64,000 bases of DNA from positions 62,001 through 126,000 of the forward strand of contig OZ025735.1 in assembly GCA_964019335.1 (NCBI GenBank), read 5' to 3'. A program made the translations under genes and the position numbers. This document shows positions 44,100 to 54,310 of the stretch, piece by piece. Below the pieces are notes generated by a model. That model was given only the letters and a program-made list of their open reading frames with translations. It was not told the origin of the DNA and ran no database searches. How positions within the stretch are numbered: position 1 is the stretch's first letter; each line of letters begins with the position of its first letter. Source of the stretch: Diplonema japonicum (lineage: Eukaryota; Euglenozoa; Diplonemea; Diplonemida; Diplonemidae).

Positions 44100-45467
44100 A
44101 TGTCGCTCCCCTCATGCCCCCCGCCCTCGGACGCATCTCTAGGGTCGATCCAAGCCATCCTCGATGATGCAAGTAGGGGTTCAGCCCACAGCAGCTTTCA
44201 TCCGATAAGCGAGCACAGTATTGAAGATCTCGCTGCCACGACAGCAACGTCAAGACGAAGAACAAGGCAACCACAAGGCAGCAGAGGGGGTTTCCGCCTG
44301 AAAGGGTTCCACGCGATAGTGATAGGAATCTTAATGGTGTCGGTCCTGGGTGCCATGATGGTGGGTGTTGTCTCTCTGATAACCAGCCAATCAGGCCGTG
44401 TGAATGAAGAAAGGGAGAGAATCATCGAGGATCTCAAAGGACGCGCAAAACAATTATCACAAGAAAAAACCGATTTGCAATTTGTCGTTGACAGCTGCCA
44501 CGGGGAGACAGGCGACTTACGTAGCTCACTAGACTCTGCTGTTGAGGAACAAGAGAAGCTTAAAGATGCCGTGCACAGCGCGGAATTCGAAGCCTGGTCA
44601 ACCGACGATGTTATGCTTGCTGCGCTTGCCGTTGCTATCCTTGTGAGCATCCTTTGCTGGGTGTTCAAACCGTTTCCAAAACTACCTTCTCGACTGTCTG
44701 CCGGTGACGTGTGCGAGGTGTACCTTAAAAAAACTGATTCCTGGCACCCTGCCAAAGTTCTGTCAACCTCCACAAAGGACATCGTCGTCCAGCTAACAGA
44801 CGACATCAGCACCATCCACACAACCGTTGAATGGTACATCCGCAAGGTTGTCACCACTATAAAACATGTTGAAATCGGGTCCCTTCCTTACGAAAAACCA
44901 GCTACACCAAAACCGTGTGAAGAATGCCCCGCGCTTCTGTCGGACAACATGCGGTTGCAAGAGATTGCTGCGAGACATTCTTCTGAAATGACGCGGAAGG
45001 AGAGCGAGACCCGCATCCTGACCGCGGAACTCGAAGCAACCAAACAGATAGTCGACCTCGGGTCCAGCGATAAAGAGAAAGTTGTAATGTATGAAAAGGA
45101 GATCAGAGAACTTCGTGTTGCTGAGAAGATGGCGTCGTCCTCTTACAAAACAACCCTTGATGCTCTAGAGGACGTTCGCAGGCAGTATGACAAATTGGTC
45201 AACAAACGAGAAGACGATTCCATGTTGAGGACAGAGGAGATTGTTTCCCTGGCTACTCGGGAGCTCGATGGAAAGCTTGCCCGTGAGTCGCGGCGTCGCA
45301 AAGACTCAGAAGCCCACTCCGCGCATCTTCAGTGTCTGCTCCAGTCCTCTTCGGAGCAGATATCTGACCTGCAAACCAGTTTGAAACACTCTGAAGCTAC
45401 CTCCGCGGTCGCGTCTGCAAAATTTCTCTCCGCGCTTTCCCCCAAGAATCCGTCAAGACGGCTTTAG
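44100..45467 (+). CDS. Hypothetical two-TM coiled-coil protein
   Basis: A single exon encodes 455 aa. A Ser- and Arg-rich N terminus precedes TM1 (about residues 68-93), then a short coiled coil, TM2 (about 170-190) and a small beta-rich module (AGDVCEVYLKKTDSWHPAKVL) resembling a Tudor/agenet-type fold. A long C-terminal coiled coil follows. A similar beta-rich module sits in the gene starting at 61817. The family is unknown; the architecture suggests a membrane tether. Confidence 0.7.
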   Translation: MSLPSCPPPSDASLGSIQAILDDASRGSAHSSFHPISEHSIEDLAATTATSRRRTRQPQGSRGGFRLKGFHAIVIGILMVSVLGAMMVGVVSLITSQSGRVNEERERIIEDLKGRAKQLSQEKTDLQFVVDSCHGETGDLRSSLDSAVEEQEKLKDAVHSAEFEAWSTDDVMLAALAVAILVSILCWVFKPFPKLPSRLSAGDVCEVYLKKTDSWHPAKVLSTSTKDIVVQLTDDISTIHTTVEWYIRKVVTTIKHVEIGSLPYEKPATPKPCEECPALLSDNMRLQEIAARHSSEMTRKESETRILTAELEATKQIVDLGSSDKEKVVMYEKEIRELRVAEKMASSSYKTTLDALEDVRRQYDKLVNKREDDSMLRTEEIVSLATRELDGKLARESRRRKDSEAHSAHLQCLLQSSSEQISDLQTSLKHSEATSAVASAKFLSALSPKNPSRRL

Positions 45468-45559
45468 ATTTTTTACCCCCCCCCCCTTTCTTTTTTTAAT
45501 GTACAGCTCTAGCAAAAAAGAATAATGACGTGGTATGGTTTTATGTTTTGAGTGTTTTT

Positions 45560-45632
45560 GTTTTTCTTGTTTTTCTTCTTCCCTCGTTTCTTTTTTTTTT
45601 TTGTTTTGTTTTTGTCTGCTTTTTTTTGTTAG
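45560..45632 (+). promoter_or_regulatory. Trans-splicing acceptor for the PX-domain gene
   Basis: T-rich tract ending TTTTTTTTGTTAG at 45632. Confidence 0.55.
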
Positions 45633-45699
45633 AAAAGATTGGAAGCGGAAGAAAGGGGGAGGGGAAAAAAAAGGAAAAAAAAAGGAGATAAAGAAGAGT

Positions 45700-47574
45700 A
45701 TGGACACGATGAGTGCCAACTGGATGAACCCTGTGCAGCCTGCAATGCAGCCGGGGATGGGCGCCCCGGTGCAGTACGGTGGAGTGGCGCCCCAGCAGCA
45801 GGTGCAGCCGGGCCAGCAGCAGATGCAGCCAATGCAGCAGCAGATGCAACCAGCCCAACAGCAGATGCAGCCAGCCCAGCAGATGCAGCCAATGCAGCAA
45901 CAGATGCAACCTACCCAGCAGCAGATGCAACCAGCCCAGCAGCAGATGCCACCAGCCCAGCAGGTTCCTCCTCAGGGTCTGCAGCAGCAGCAGCAGCCAC
46001 CGTCGAGCGGAATGAGTTTTGACTTTGATGACCTGTTCGGAGTGCCGTCCGGGCAACCCGCACCCACACCTACACCTACACCTACACCTACACCAGGGAT
46101 GCCGGCCATGCAGCAGCAAATGCCACTGCAACCAGACATGTATCCAACTCAAGCTCCTACTCCTACACCTACTCCTTTTCCTGTTCCTGTTCCTGTTCCT
46201 GTTCCTGCCCCCGTACCTGCCGCGGCGCCGTTTGACGCGTCCACACAGCAGTTCCAAATGCCTGTGCAGATGCCTTCCGCTGATGCCCCTGCCCCTGTCC
46301 CTGCCCCCGTCCCCCAGGCTGCCCATCCTAACCCTGCCTTCAACGCTGCGTCCCCTTACCCCGCCCCCACCCCCGCCTACGCCCCAGCCATGCCCAACAT
46401 GGAAATGGGAGCGAGCCCTGCACAGCAGCAGCCCCCCAGTGCGGCCATGAACTACTCTGACCCCATGGCCATGCAGATGATGCAGATGCAGATGCAGCCG
46501 CACGATGACGGGCTGAGCGAGATGGAGCGCAAGACAAAGAGCTCCGTGATGAAGATACAAGAGTTGAAGGACTCCATCGCAGCGCTGAAGCAGCAGAACG
46601 ACCATGCGGCGATGGTATGGAGAGCAAAGAAAACAAAACAACACCCACAGGAACGAGAGTCAAGGACGGCACCAGCAGGGTACGGCCAGCAGGTGGGGGT
46701 GGGGGGGTACCCGCAACCCCAGGTAACACATGCTGTACCTGCACCATCGCCGGTCGCCTTCACAGGGAACGCAAGCGACCTGAAGGAAATGTTCAAGAGG
46801 CAGTTCCAGGGTGCGGACGATGCTGTTGTGAATGACTTGGCGGAGAACGTGATCCAAGGGCACATGTCGCAGGACCAGGCGGTCGAGATGCTACGCGAAA
46901 TGGGGCAGAGCGCAGTGACTGTAAGGGCCGATAGGGAGAGGAAGGACGAGGCGTACGCAAGGGAACTGCAGCGCATGGAGGACTCGATGCCTGCCACACG
47001 AGCACCAACCACGACAACCTACCAAGGGGTGGGCGGCACAGTCAGCAGGGTTGAGCAAGAACAGAGGGACATGGCTCTCGCACAGCAAATGCAGCAAGAA
47101 GAACAAACCAAGTCAACCACAGGCCCAAGCCGTGGTGGCTCAGAATGGGGTGACCAGTCCCTCTATGACCCGAAGGGAGAGTTCAAAATAGCCTCGCTTA
47201 GCATTCCTACTTACGAAATCCGTGATAATGTGACATTTTACATCGTGGAGGTGACCACCATCGACGGGCAGAAGTGGAGCCTTCCAAGGAGATACAGCAT
47301 GTTCTCTGCACTGAACGATAGTATCACTCCTCCAGGACACGCCTCGCCTCTATTCCCACCTAAGGTGTGGGTGAAGATGAGTGCAGCCCAAAGTGAACAA
47401 AGGCGCACCCAGCTCGGGATTTGGCTGAATGATGTCTTGATGAAGGTGTGTTAGGAGGGACGCAAAAAAAAAAAAAAAAAAAAAAAAATGGAAAAAAAAT
47501 AGGCCAAGACCCAGAACCGCTTTGACAGAATCCTGTACAACTTTTTAGAGGCAAACATTAGGATGCACAAGTGA
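45700..47574 (+). CDS. PX-domain protein with Gln/Met/Pro-rich repeats
   Basis: Exons are 45700-46614, 46651-47445 and 47503-47574, giving 593 aa. The first intron is 36 nt (GTATGG...CCCACAG), a multiple of three without a stop, so retention would also stay in frame. The second is 57 nt with a long A run. The N terminus repeats MQPAQQQ-like units and then PT and PV runs. A short helical CUE/UBA-like segment (residues about 345-395) follows, then a PX domain with RRYSMFSALND, the polybasic/proline site PLFPPKVWVK and an RRTQLGIWLNDVL helix. The last exon completes the final PX helix. PX domains bind phosphoinositides, so an endosomal role is likely. Confidence 0.8.
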
Positions 47575-48438
47575 TCGGTTAGATAAAAAAAAAAAAATCC
47601 TTTTTTTTTTTATAATATTTTTTTTTTAAAAAAAAGGGAGGGGGAGGGAAGGAAATCTTTATTTTTATAATAAAAAAACAAGAGTAACAAAATGAAAAAA
47701 AAGAAGGTTTGTTTTAATGGGGTGGCTTAAGATACATTTTCCTTTTTCTTTTTTTTTTCTTTTTTTCGCTTCTTCCTTCCTTCTTTTTTACTTTGTGAAA
47801 GGGATGTGTGTGCTATACATTTTTTTTTCCCCCGCCCCAAACACCCTCTTCTGCGTCATCCCCCTACCTTTGGCTAACTTTTTTTCCTTCCGGTTTTTTT
47901 TTTTCCCCCTTTTTTTCTCTCTCTCTCTCTCTTTTAAAAACTTCTCTTAACTTTTTTTTTTTTTTTTTTTCTTTTTTTTTTTCTTGCTTCTTAGTAGCCT
48001 TGTTCCGCATTTATTTCCCCCCTTTTTCTTTTCTCAATCCAGAGTCCATGCCTTTCCCCCCCCCTTTTTTTTCTTTTCTTTAACCCCCTTGTCTATTCTA
48101 AAAAGTATAGAATCAGGGAGGGTCTTTTTATGTGTGTGTTTTTTTTCTTCCCCTTCTTCTTTTCTTCTTTCTTCTTCCCCCCTTATTAAAGGGTGAATGG
48201 GAAGGGGAGCGAAAAAAAAAAAGAAGGGACAAAAAAAAACCCCCCTCCCCATAAACAAAAAAAAAGAGAGAAAAAAAATACCCCCCCTTTTTTTTCTTCC
48301 CTGTTTCAAAAAAAAAAAACTGTTTCCCCTCCCAATTTTTTTTTCTTTTTTTTTTTACTAACCTTTTTTTTTCTTTCTTATTCTTCCCCTTTCATTTTCA
48401 CAAAAAAAATATAAATCACAAAACAAAAGGGGGGTAAG
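47575..48438. other. Intergenic low-complexity region
   Basis: T-, C- and A-run-rich; TAAG at 48435-48438 abuts the next ATG and may be its splice acceptor. No gene seen. Confidence 0.5.
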
Positions 48439-49986
48439 ATGACCAAGGAAACCGAGCCCAGCAAGGTAACGGAACCGTTTGAAGACGAAAATGAAACTGA
48501 AAACAAGGAAAAGGGCACGGAGGTAACGTCGAAAGCGATGCGGCCCTTGGTAGTGATAACAAGCTCATACTTACTGTACACGGTGACGGACGGCGCCATC
48601 AGAATGATAATCCTTCTCCACGCCTATAACAACAGCTTCACGGCCATGCAGGTCGCGGTCATGTTCACCTTATATGAGCTCGCAGGGGTAATGACAAACC
48701 TTGCAGCAGGGATGATAGGAGCAAAATGGGGACTTCGAACTACATTATTATTCGGCCTGACTCTCCAGCTCGCCGGAATCGGGATGCTCATGGGCTGGAA
48801 AGAATCGTGGGACAAAACAACCGCAATAATATACGTAACCATCTCACAAATGCTGACAGGGATCGCAAAGGACCTGACGAAACTAGGCGGGAAAACCGTT
48901 ACAAAACTGGTGACCCCCGAAGACAAAGAAGGCCAGCTTTTCAAAATCGTATCATTCGTAACCGGCATGAAAAACTCGTTAAAAGGCCTCGGGTATTTTC
49001 TCGGTTCCGTTTTGATCACCATCCCTGATCACGGGTACTACATTTCCCTTGCAACCATGGCGTTTCTAATCCTCCTTGCCATGCCCGGTGCGGTGTTTTT
49101 TCTGTCGGACGATTTGGGAAGAGTGAAGAAATCGAATCTGAAGTTGACAGATGCATTTTTAGGGTATCCGAGAAATCTGTATATTCTGTCTGCGGCGAGG
49201 ATGTTCCTGTTCATGTCAAGAGACATGTGGTTTGAGGTTCCATTGCCGTTTTATTTAAGATCGCCTTCGTGTGACGATGTGGGTGTGGATTGTCTTGTTG
49301 ACAATAGTTCATGCGTGTCGGGGACGGAATGCATTGCGGGGATTTGTGAAAATCTTGCAGAGGGGTGCGGTGGGATGGGGTTGGACCGTCGTGTTGTGGG
49401 TGCCATCCTTGCGTCTTACATCATCATCTACGGGCAGATCCAGTCTTGGACACCTCAGCTTGTTACAACACCTATTAATAAACACACTACGGAAAGCCCG
49501 CCAAACAAAAACACCGCTGTTTTGTGGTGTTTTGTGAACGCGTTTCCGACAGCGGTGTTGTTTTTTGTGCTGCGGTACTCGGAGGCGTACGATGACAGCA
49601 GGCGTGCGGAAATGATAGTCTCTTTCTTGGTGTGCTTGGTTTGGTTCGCATTTGTGTTCGGGGTCAACTCGTCGATTCATTCCTTCCTCGTTGTCAAATA
49701 TGCAGAGGGCAACAAAGCCGCACAATCTGTTGGTTTTTATTATATGTCCAATGCTGCTGGTCGGCTTACTGGAACGCTGGTGTCGGGTGCGCTTTACTCT
49801 TTCTCATCTGATAATGTGTCCCACTCCATTTCCTACTGCATGCTTGTTGGGTCTGCTATGTCTCTTATTGCCATGTGTCTCACTTTGCCCATTAAAGATA
49901 ACGCTGCGCCTGTTGGTTGCGGTCCATTCGTGTTCTGTTCCCCAAAGGAAACCGACGTTGAAGGGGGTGACGATGTAAAGGAATGA
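48439..49986 (+). CDS. ArsJ-like major facilitator transporter
   Basis: A single exon encodes 515 aa with about 12 predicted membrane helices. The first half, with SYLLYTVTDGAIRMIILLH, LYELAGVMTNLAAGMIGAKW, GIAKDLTKLGGKTVTKLV and NSLKGLGYFLGS, resembles bacterial ArsJ, an MFS exporter of 1-arseno-3-phosphoglycerate, as I recall it. An extra loop between helices 7 and 8 holds six cysteines (about residues 275-314), unlike ArsJ. Function in arsenic export is inferred from similarity only; a broader ArsJ-related eukaryotic family with another substrate is possible. A broken copy of its 3' part follows. Confidence 0.65.
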   Translation: MTKETEPSKVTEPFEDENETENKEKGTEVTSKAMRPLVVITSSYLLYTVTDGAIRMIILLHAYNNSFTAMQVAVMFTLYELAGVMTNLAAGMIGAKWGLRTTLLFGLTLQLAGIGMLMGWKESWDKTTAIIYVTISQMLTGIAKDLTKLGGKTVTKLVTPEDKEGQLFKIVSFVTGMKNSLKGLGYFLGSVLITIPDHGYYISLATMAFLILLAMPGAVFFLSDDLGRVKKSNLKLTDAFLGYPRNLYILSAARMFLFMSRDMWFEVPLPFYLRSPSCDDVGVDCLVDNSSCVSGTECIAGICENLAEGCGGMGLDRRVVGAILASYIIIYGQIQSWTPQLVTTPINKHTTESPPNKNTAVLWCFVNAFPTAVLFFVLRYSEAYDDSRRAEMIVSFLVCLVWFAFVFGVNSSIHSFLVVKYAEGNKAAQSVGFYYMSNAAGRLTGTLVSGALYSFSSDNVSHSISYCMLVGSAMSLIAMCLTLPIKDNAAPVGCGPFVFCSPKETDVEGGDDVKE

Positions 49987-50127
49987 AAGACGGGAGGAAA
50001 ACCCCCCCCCCCTCCTAAATAAAAAAGACTATTACTAAAGGTAGGCACGATTTACCTCAGCAAAGATCGTTGTCAACCAGCACCGTTCCGTTTTCCAATA
50101 TCATTGTGAAATTTTCTTTTTTTTTTT

Positions 50128-50695
50128 GTGTTGTGGGTGTCATCCTTACATCTTACATCATCATCTACGGGCTGATCCAGTCTTGGACACCTCAGCTTGT
50201 TACAACACCTATTAATATACACACTACGGAAAGCCTGCCCAACAAAAACACCGCTGTTTTGTGGTATTTTGTGAACGCGTTTCCGACAGCGGTGTTGTTT
50301 TTTGTGCTGCGGTACTCGGAGGCGTACGATGACAGCAGGCGTGCGGAAATGATAGCTTCGTTCTTGGTTTGGTTCGCATTTGTGTTCGGGGTCAACTCGT
50401 CGATTCACTCTTTCCTCGTTAGAAGGCAACAAAGCCGCACAATCTGTTGGTTTTTATTATATGTCCAATGCTGCTGGTCGGCTTACTGGAACGCTGGTGT
50501 CGGGTGCGCTTTACTCTTTCTCATCTGATAATGTGTCATTTCCTACTGCATGCTTGTTGGGTCTGCTATGTCTCTTATTGCCATGTGTCTCACTTTGCCC
50601 ATTAAAGATAACGCTGCGCCTGTTGGTTGCGGTCCATTCGTGTTCTGTTCCCCAAAGGAAACCGACGTTGAAGGGGGTGACGATGTAAAGGAATG
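50128..50695 (+). pseudogene. Broken tandem copy of the transporter's 3' end
   Basis: This repeats the original from GTGTTGTGGG (49391) to the stop, and the duplication continues through the 3' flank to 50826. Compared with the original it has a 9-base deletion after TTCTTGG, a small deletion with rearrangement at TCCTCGTT that shifts frame, and a 7-base deletion at AATGTGTC. The intact first copy and absence of a start mark this as a non-functional duplicate. Confidence 0.85.
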
Positions 50696-50826
50696 AAAGA
50701 CGGGAGGAAAAAACCCCCCCCCCCTCCTAAATAAAAAAGACTATTACTAAAGGTAGGCACGATTTACCTCAGCAAAGATCGTTGTCAACCAGCACCGTTC
50801 CGTTTTCCAATATCATTGTGAAATTT

Positions 50827-51160
50827 CCCCCCCCCCTTAAAAAACTAAAGTCACTGCCGTGGGCTTTTTTGTTGCTTGATCGAATTTTCCTTGTTTTATT
50901 TTAATCTTGATCTTATCTCAGTTTTCTTTGGTTTTTTTTTTTTTTTTGTTCTTTATTTTCATTTTATTTTTTCTAAGTTGGGTTTTCTCTTCACCAATAC
51001 ATCCTTCCTTGGTTTTTTTTTTTCTTTTCTTCTTCAAACCGCTTTCTGCTGCGTGTTATTGTTCCTTCATCTTTCTAATCTTTTCTTCCTCTCCCTCCGT
51101 CTTGAGGGTAGGGAAGGGAATAAGAATAACTTTTTTTCTCCCCCTAGGGGGGAAAAAAAA
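50827..51160. other. Intergenic region with acceptor tract
   Basis: T-rich sequence; TTTTTTTCTCCCCCTAG ends at 51147, 13 nt before an ATG. Confidence 0.5.
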
Positions 51161-51878
51161 ATGAAAAAAGGCAAAACATTGCGCGAGGCGTGTGAAGGTT
51201 GTGTTGTGTGATATTGATTACCACGTCCTCGATATTCCTCTCATTCCTCTCTCTTTTTTTTTATATTCTTTTTTCTCCCCTTCGTCATTACAATTTGGCG
51301 TACCTACGCTAAACTATCTTCTTTTACCCCCCTCCCCCCCCCCTTGATCTGTAAAGGCCCAAAAAAGAAAAGGGGAAAAGCCTCCTGTTTTTGTTTGATT
51401 TTTTTTATTTTCACTCCGCTGAAAATCAAACTCCAAAAAAAAGTAGCTTTTTTTGCCAAACTCAACCGCTCTGCTGGTTTCTTGACAACTCCCGGAAAAA
51501 AAAAAAAAAAATAAATAAATAAATAAATAAATAACCTACTGTAAAGCGAAAAAAAAAGCCCGGATATTTTTCTCCACCGCCATTTTCGGCTCGGGGGACC
51601 CGGGTTGCCCCAAGAGGTGCAAGAGATCAATCCCTTGCACGAAGCAAAGAGCAAGGTGCCCCCAGAAAGACGCTCCAGCCCCAAAGGACGCCAAGGTGAA
51701 TTGGGAAATACGCCAGGGTCCGCGGATGATGACCTCAAGTCGATATTTCTCTTCCGGATTTTTTCGTTTTACAGTATTTATTCACAGCGAAAGGTGAAAT
51801 GTTATGGTTCCTCGAGTGGTTTTTTTTCCCACAGAGAGCGACGATGAAATAACAAAGCTCAAGGGCGTGGATAAAGGT

Positions 51879-51911
<33 letters not shown>

Positions 51912-51934
51912 CTTTTTTTTTTTTAGAGGATTAA
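51161..51934 (+). CDS. Possible small multi-exon gene (tentative)
   Basis: An acceptor-like tract is followed by ATG 51161 and a coding-looking start (MKKGKTLREACEG). At the other end a spliced tail looks real: a segment ending at 51695, a 19-nt exon 51775-51793, then 51835-51876 and 51927-51934. It reads YLFTAKESDDEITKLKGVDKED before TAA, with introns of 79, 41 and 50 nt. The exons between 51198 and about 51600 are not resolved, and the frame of the 51600-51695 segment is uncertain. Whether the two ends belong to one gene is a guess. Confidence 0.35.
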
Positions 51935-52502
51935 AAAAAAAAATAATAATAATAATAATAATAATAATTAGAATGTAAAATGAAAAAAAAAAAAAAAAAT
52001 CAAAGGGGTTTGAACGACAGCCGCGCTCTCATGGCTAATTCCAGTGCCGAACGATTTTACAATAGAATATCTTTAAACCCCCAGATAGTCACAGGGGGTG
52101 ACGGGAGGATTGCAAGAGGTGCTTTTTCTTTCTCCCCTTCCAAAGAGGGAGAAGAAAAATAAAGAAAAGAACAAAAGGAAACAGAAAAAAGAGGAGATTT
52201 CAAAAAAAAAAAAAAAAAAAAAAACTGTAATTTTTAAAAATAAGTGGTTATCTGCTCCCAATACGAAAAACACCAAAAAACAGTTTCAAGCAGAAACAGT
52301 TTTTAGCATTAGTTGTGCCGCACACGGTATAAATCCTGCAAGCTACTCCTTTGGGAAAAAAAAAAAAAAAAAAAAGCCCCCAGCGGAATCTGCTGAAGGC
52401 GGATCAATCTGAAAACACCTCCCCTTTTTATTCAAAAAAAAATCATTCCCCCCCCCTTTTTTTTTCCACAAAACAAAAAAGAAATTCCCTATACCAGACA
52501 AG
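51935..52502. other. Intergenic region with AAT repeat
   Basis: An (AAT)n stretch at 51940-51968 and A runs. No gene seen. CAGACAAG abuts the next ATG. Confidence 0.5.
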
Positions 52503-54053
52503 ATGGCCCTTGCAGGCTTTGAGGACGAAGAAGCGGTGGAAAGATGCAGCTTGGGGGTATGCGAAATGACCCCTGGGCTAAAACAAATAGTAGGGCAATA
52601 CGGGCCTAGATACGCAGCAATAGGAAAAGTCCTGTTGGGCATGGGGAAGATCAAGCAAATGGCGATTTGTGTCACGGTGAGCAACCTGCTGCTAGTGAGC
52701 TTGGAAGGCGCGGTGGAGAGACTGGTCAGAATATACGAAGTAGAAAACGTAATGAGGCAGGCGTCAAAAACCCTTCTCACTATGAACACCAACGAGCCTG
52801 ACGTCCTCATAGAACTGGAAGACCCATCCCAGCTCTCCCGCACCCTCGCACGTCTGAACGCATCCATTTATGGCCGCGATCTCCCAACGGAAACGGTGCA
52901 TACCCCGCCTTTGGAGACTCAAATGTCCCTTGATCTACCGTACCCCTCACCGCAAGATAAACTTTATGCTTTAAACACAGCAGTAAGCCTCGTCCCTCTG
53001 AGCGACTATGATAGTTACACAGATGATGAAGACTCTTCGCCTTGGTACACCCCGCCTACCCCTGTCCAGAAACCGAAGGTTAAAAAGCGAAAACCTGCTA
53101 AGAAAACCCCGAAAAAGGAAGCCGTCGAACGCCGTAAGTCCATAGGGTCCATAGGGTCGTCTCCACCGGTGTCGCCTGACGAACAAAAAAAGGAGGAAAG
53201 GGCACGTGCATTGCAGCTGGAGAGAGAGGAGGAGGAGGAAGCAGAGGAACGCGAACGCGAGCAAGAAATCCTGCGAGAGAGGGAACGGGCACGCCAGGTA
53301 TCAATACAGCGACGGAGGGAAGCCGAGCTGGACCGCGAGAGGAAAGCAGCCGAACAAAAAGAGATGGAAAGACTGCTACAAAGGAAGAAAGAAGCAGAGA
53401 TGGAACAACACCGGAAAAAAGCCGCCGAAGAAGCCGAACGGCAACGAGAAGCACTGCAAAAACAAGAAGCACTGCAACAAGCCGAAAGACAAAAACGAGA
53501 AGAACAAATATTGGAGACAAGAAAGCTAAAAGAGTATGAAGAAGAAGTCAGGAAGAAAAGGCATGAAGAGGAGCGTGAAGCGAGGAGAAGAAGGAGGGAA
53601 ACCGAGAAAGAAAAGTTAAAATTGGAAAAATCTATCGAGAAAGGCGTGCGAGAGTTAGTGGGAGAGCAGGCCAAGATGGCTCAAGGTCAAATTGAACGGC
53701 TTAATGGAGTTATCTTAGATATGGATCTACAGAGGGAACACCGTGACAGAGAGCGGCAGGTGATGCTTCAGAGGATCGATGCTCTGAGTGCTCAGATCGG
53801 TAATCTCAGCCCCCGCTCCATCTTGCCTTGCACACCCCCTCCTGTGCCTTCCCCCCCTCGCGATGAAGCGTCATTGCGCTGCGCTAACATCTACTTCGAA
53901 GTCCCTTCCAAATGCTCCTCTTCCCGTCCGTACTTCTGGCATGTCACATCGGGTGCTGTTCAGTGGGAACGCCCTGTCCAACCGTCAGCATGTGTGCTCC
54001 CTCACACGCCGGACGTCCTGAAGATGGTCACACAAATGCTGAAAGATAGATAA
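52503..54053 (+). CDS. Coiled-coil protein with N-terminal PH-like and C-terminal WW-like segments
   Basis: A single exon encodes 516 aa. The N-terminal 110 residues contain alternating hydrophobic strands (KIKQMAICVTVSNLLLVSLE) of the kind seen in PH-like modules of flagellar proteins. A Ser/Pro/Lys linker leads into about 200 residues of highly charged single helix or coiled coil (Glu, Arg and Gln rich). The C terminus has RPYFWHVTSGAVQWERP, which matches the second half of a WW domain but lacks its first Trp. Cytoskeletal or basal-body localisation is only a guess. Confidence 0.7.
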   Translation: MALAGFEDEEAVERCSLGVCEMTPGLKQIVGQYGPRYAAIGKVLLGMGKIKQMAICVTVSNLLLVSLEGAVERLVRIYEVENVMRQASKTLLTMNTNEPDVLIELEDPSQLSRTLARLNASIYGRDLPTETVHTPPLETQMSLDLPYPSPQDKLYALNTAVSLVPLSDYDSYTDDEDSSPWYTPPTPVQKPKVKKRKPAKKTPKKEAVERRKSIGSIGSSPPVSPDEQKKEERARALQLEREEEEEAEEREREQEILRERERARQVSIQRRREAELDRERKAAEQKEMERLLQRKKEAEMEQHRKKAAEEAERQREALQKQEALQQAERQKREEQILETRKLKEYEEEVRKKRHEEEREARRRRRETEKEKLKLEKSIEKGVRELVGEQAKMAQGQIERLNGVILDMDLQREHRDRERQVMLQRIDALSAQIGNLSPRSILPCTPPPVPSPPRDEASLRCANIYFEVPSKCSSSRPYFWHVTSGAVQWERPVQPSACVLPHTPDVLKMVTQMLKDR

Positions 54054-54310
54054 AACGAATCAAAGAACATGAACAAATAAGAAAGGGGGAAAAAAAAAAA
54101 AAAAAAAAAAAAAAAAAGTGGTGTCGTTTCCTGGGTCGAGGTCCGCTATCTCACCGGAAACTTTTCCTTCCCCCCCACTTTTTTTTATACCCCCCCCCTC
54201 CCCCAGTTCTATTAAACCTCTTAGAGAACCATGTATTGTTTCCCCTTATTTTCCCCCTATCCCGTCCCCCCCCTTCAACTACATGTTTGTTTTATAATGC
54301 TTTTTTTTTT
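54054..54310. other. Intergenic region
   Basis: A long A run, then C- and T-rich sequence up to the TIR element. No gene seen. Confidence 0.5.

Noticed and set aside
46723-46765. Second intron candidate (GTAACA...CACAG, 43 nt) in the PX-domain gene
   Set aside because: Removing it creates an immediate stop, while the unspliced frame runs on into a helical segment and the PX domain.
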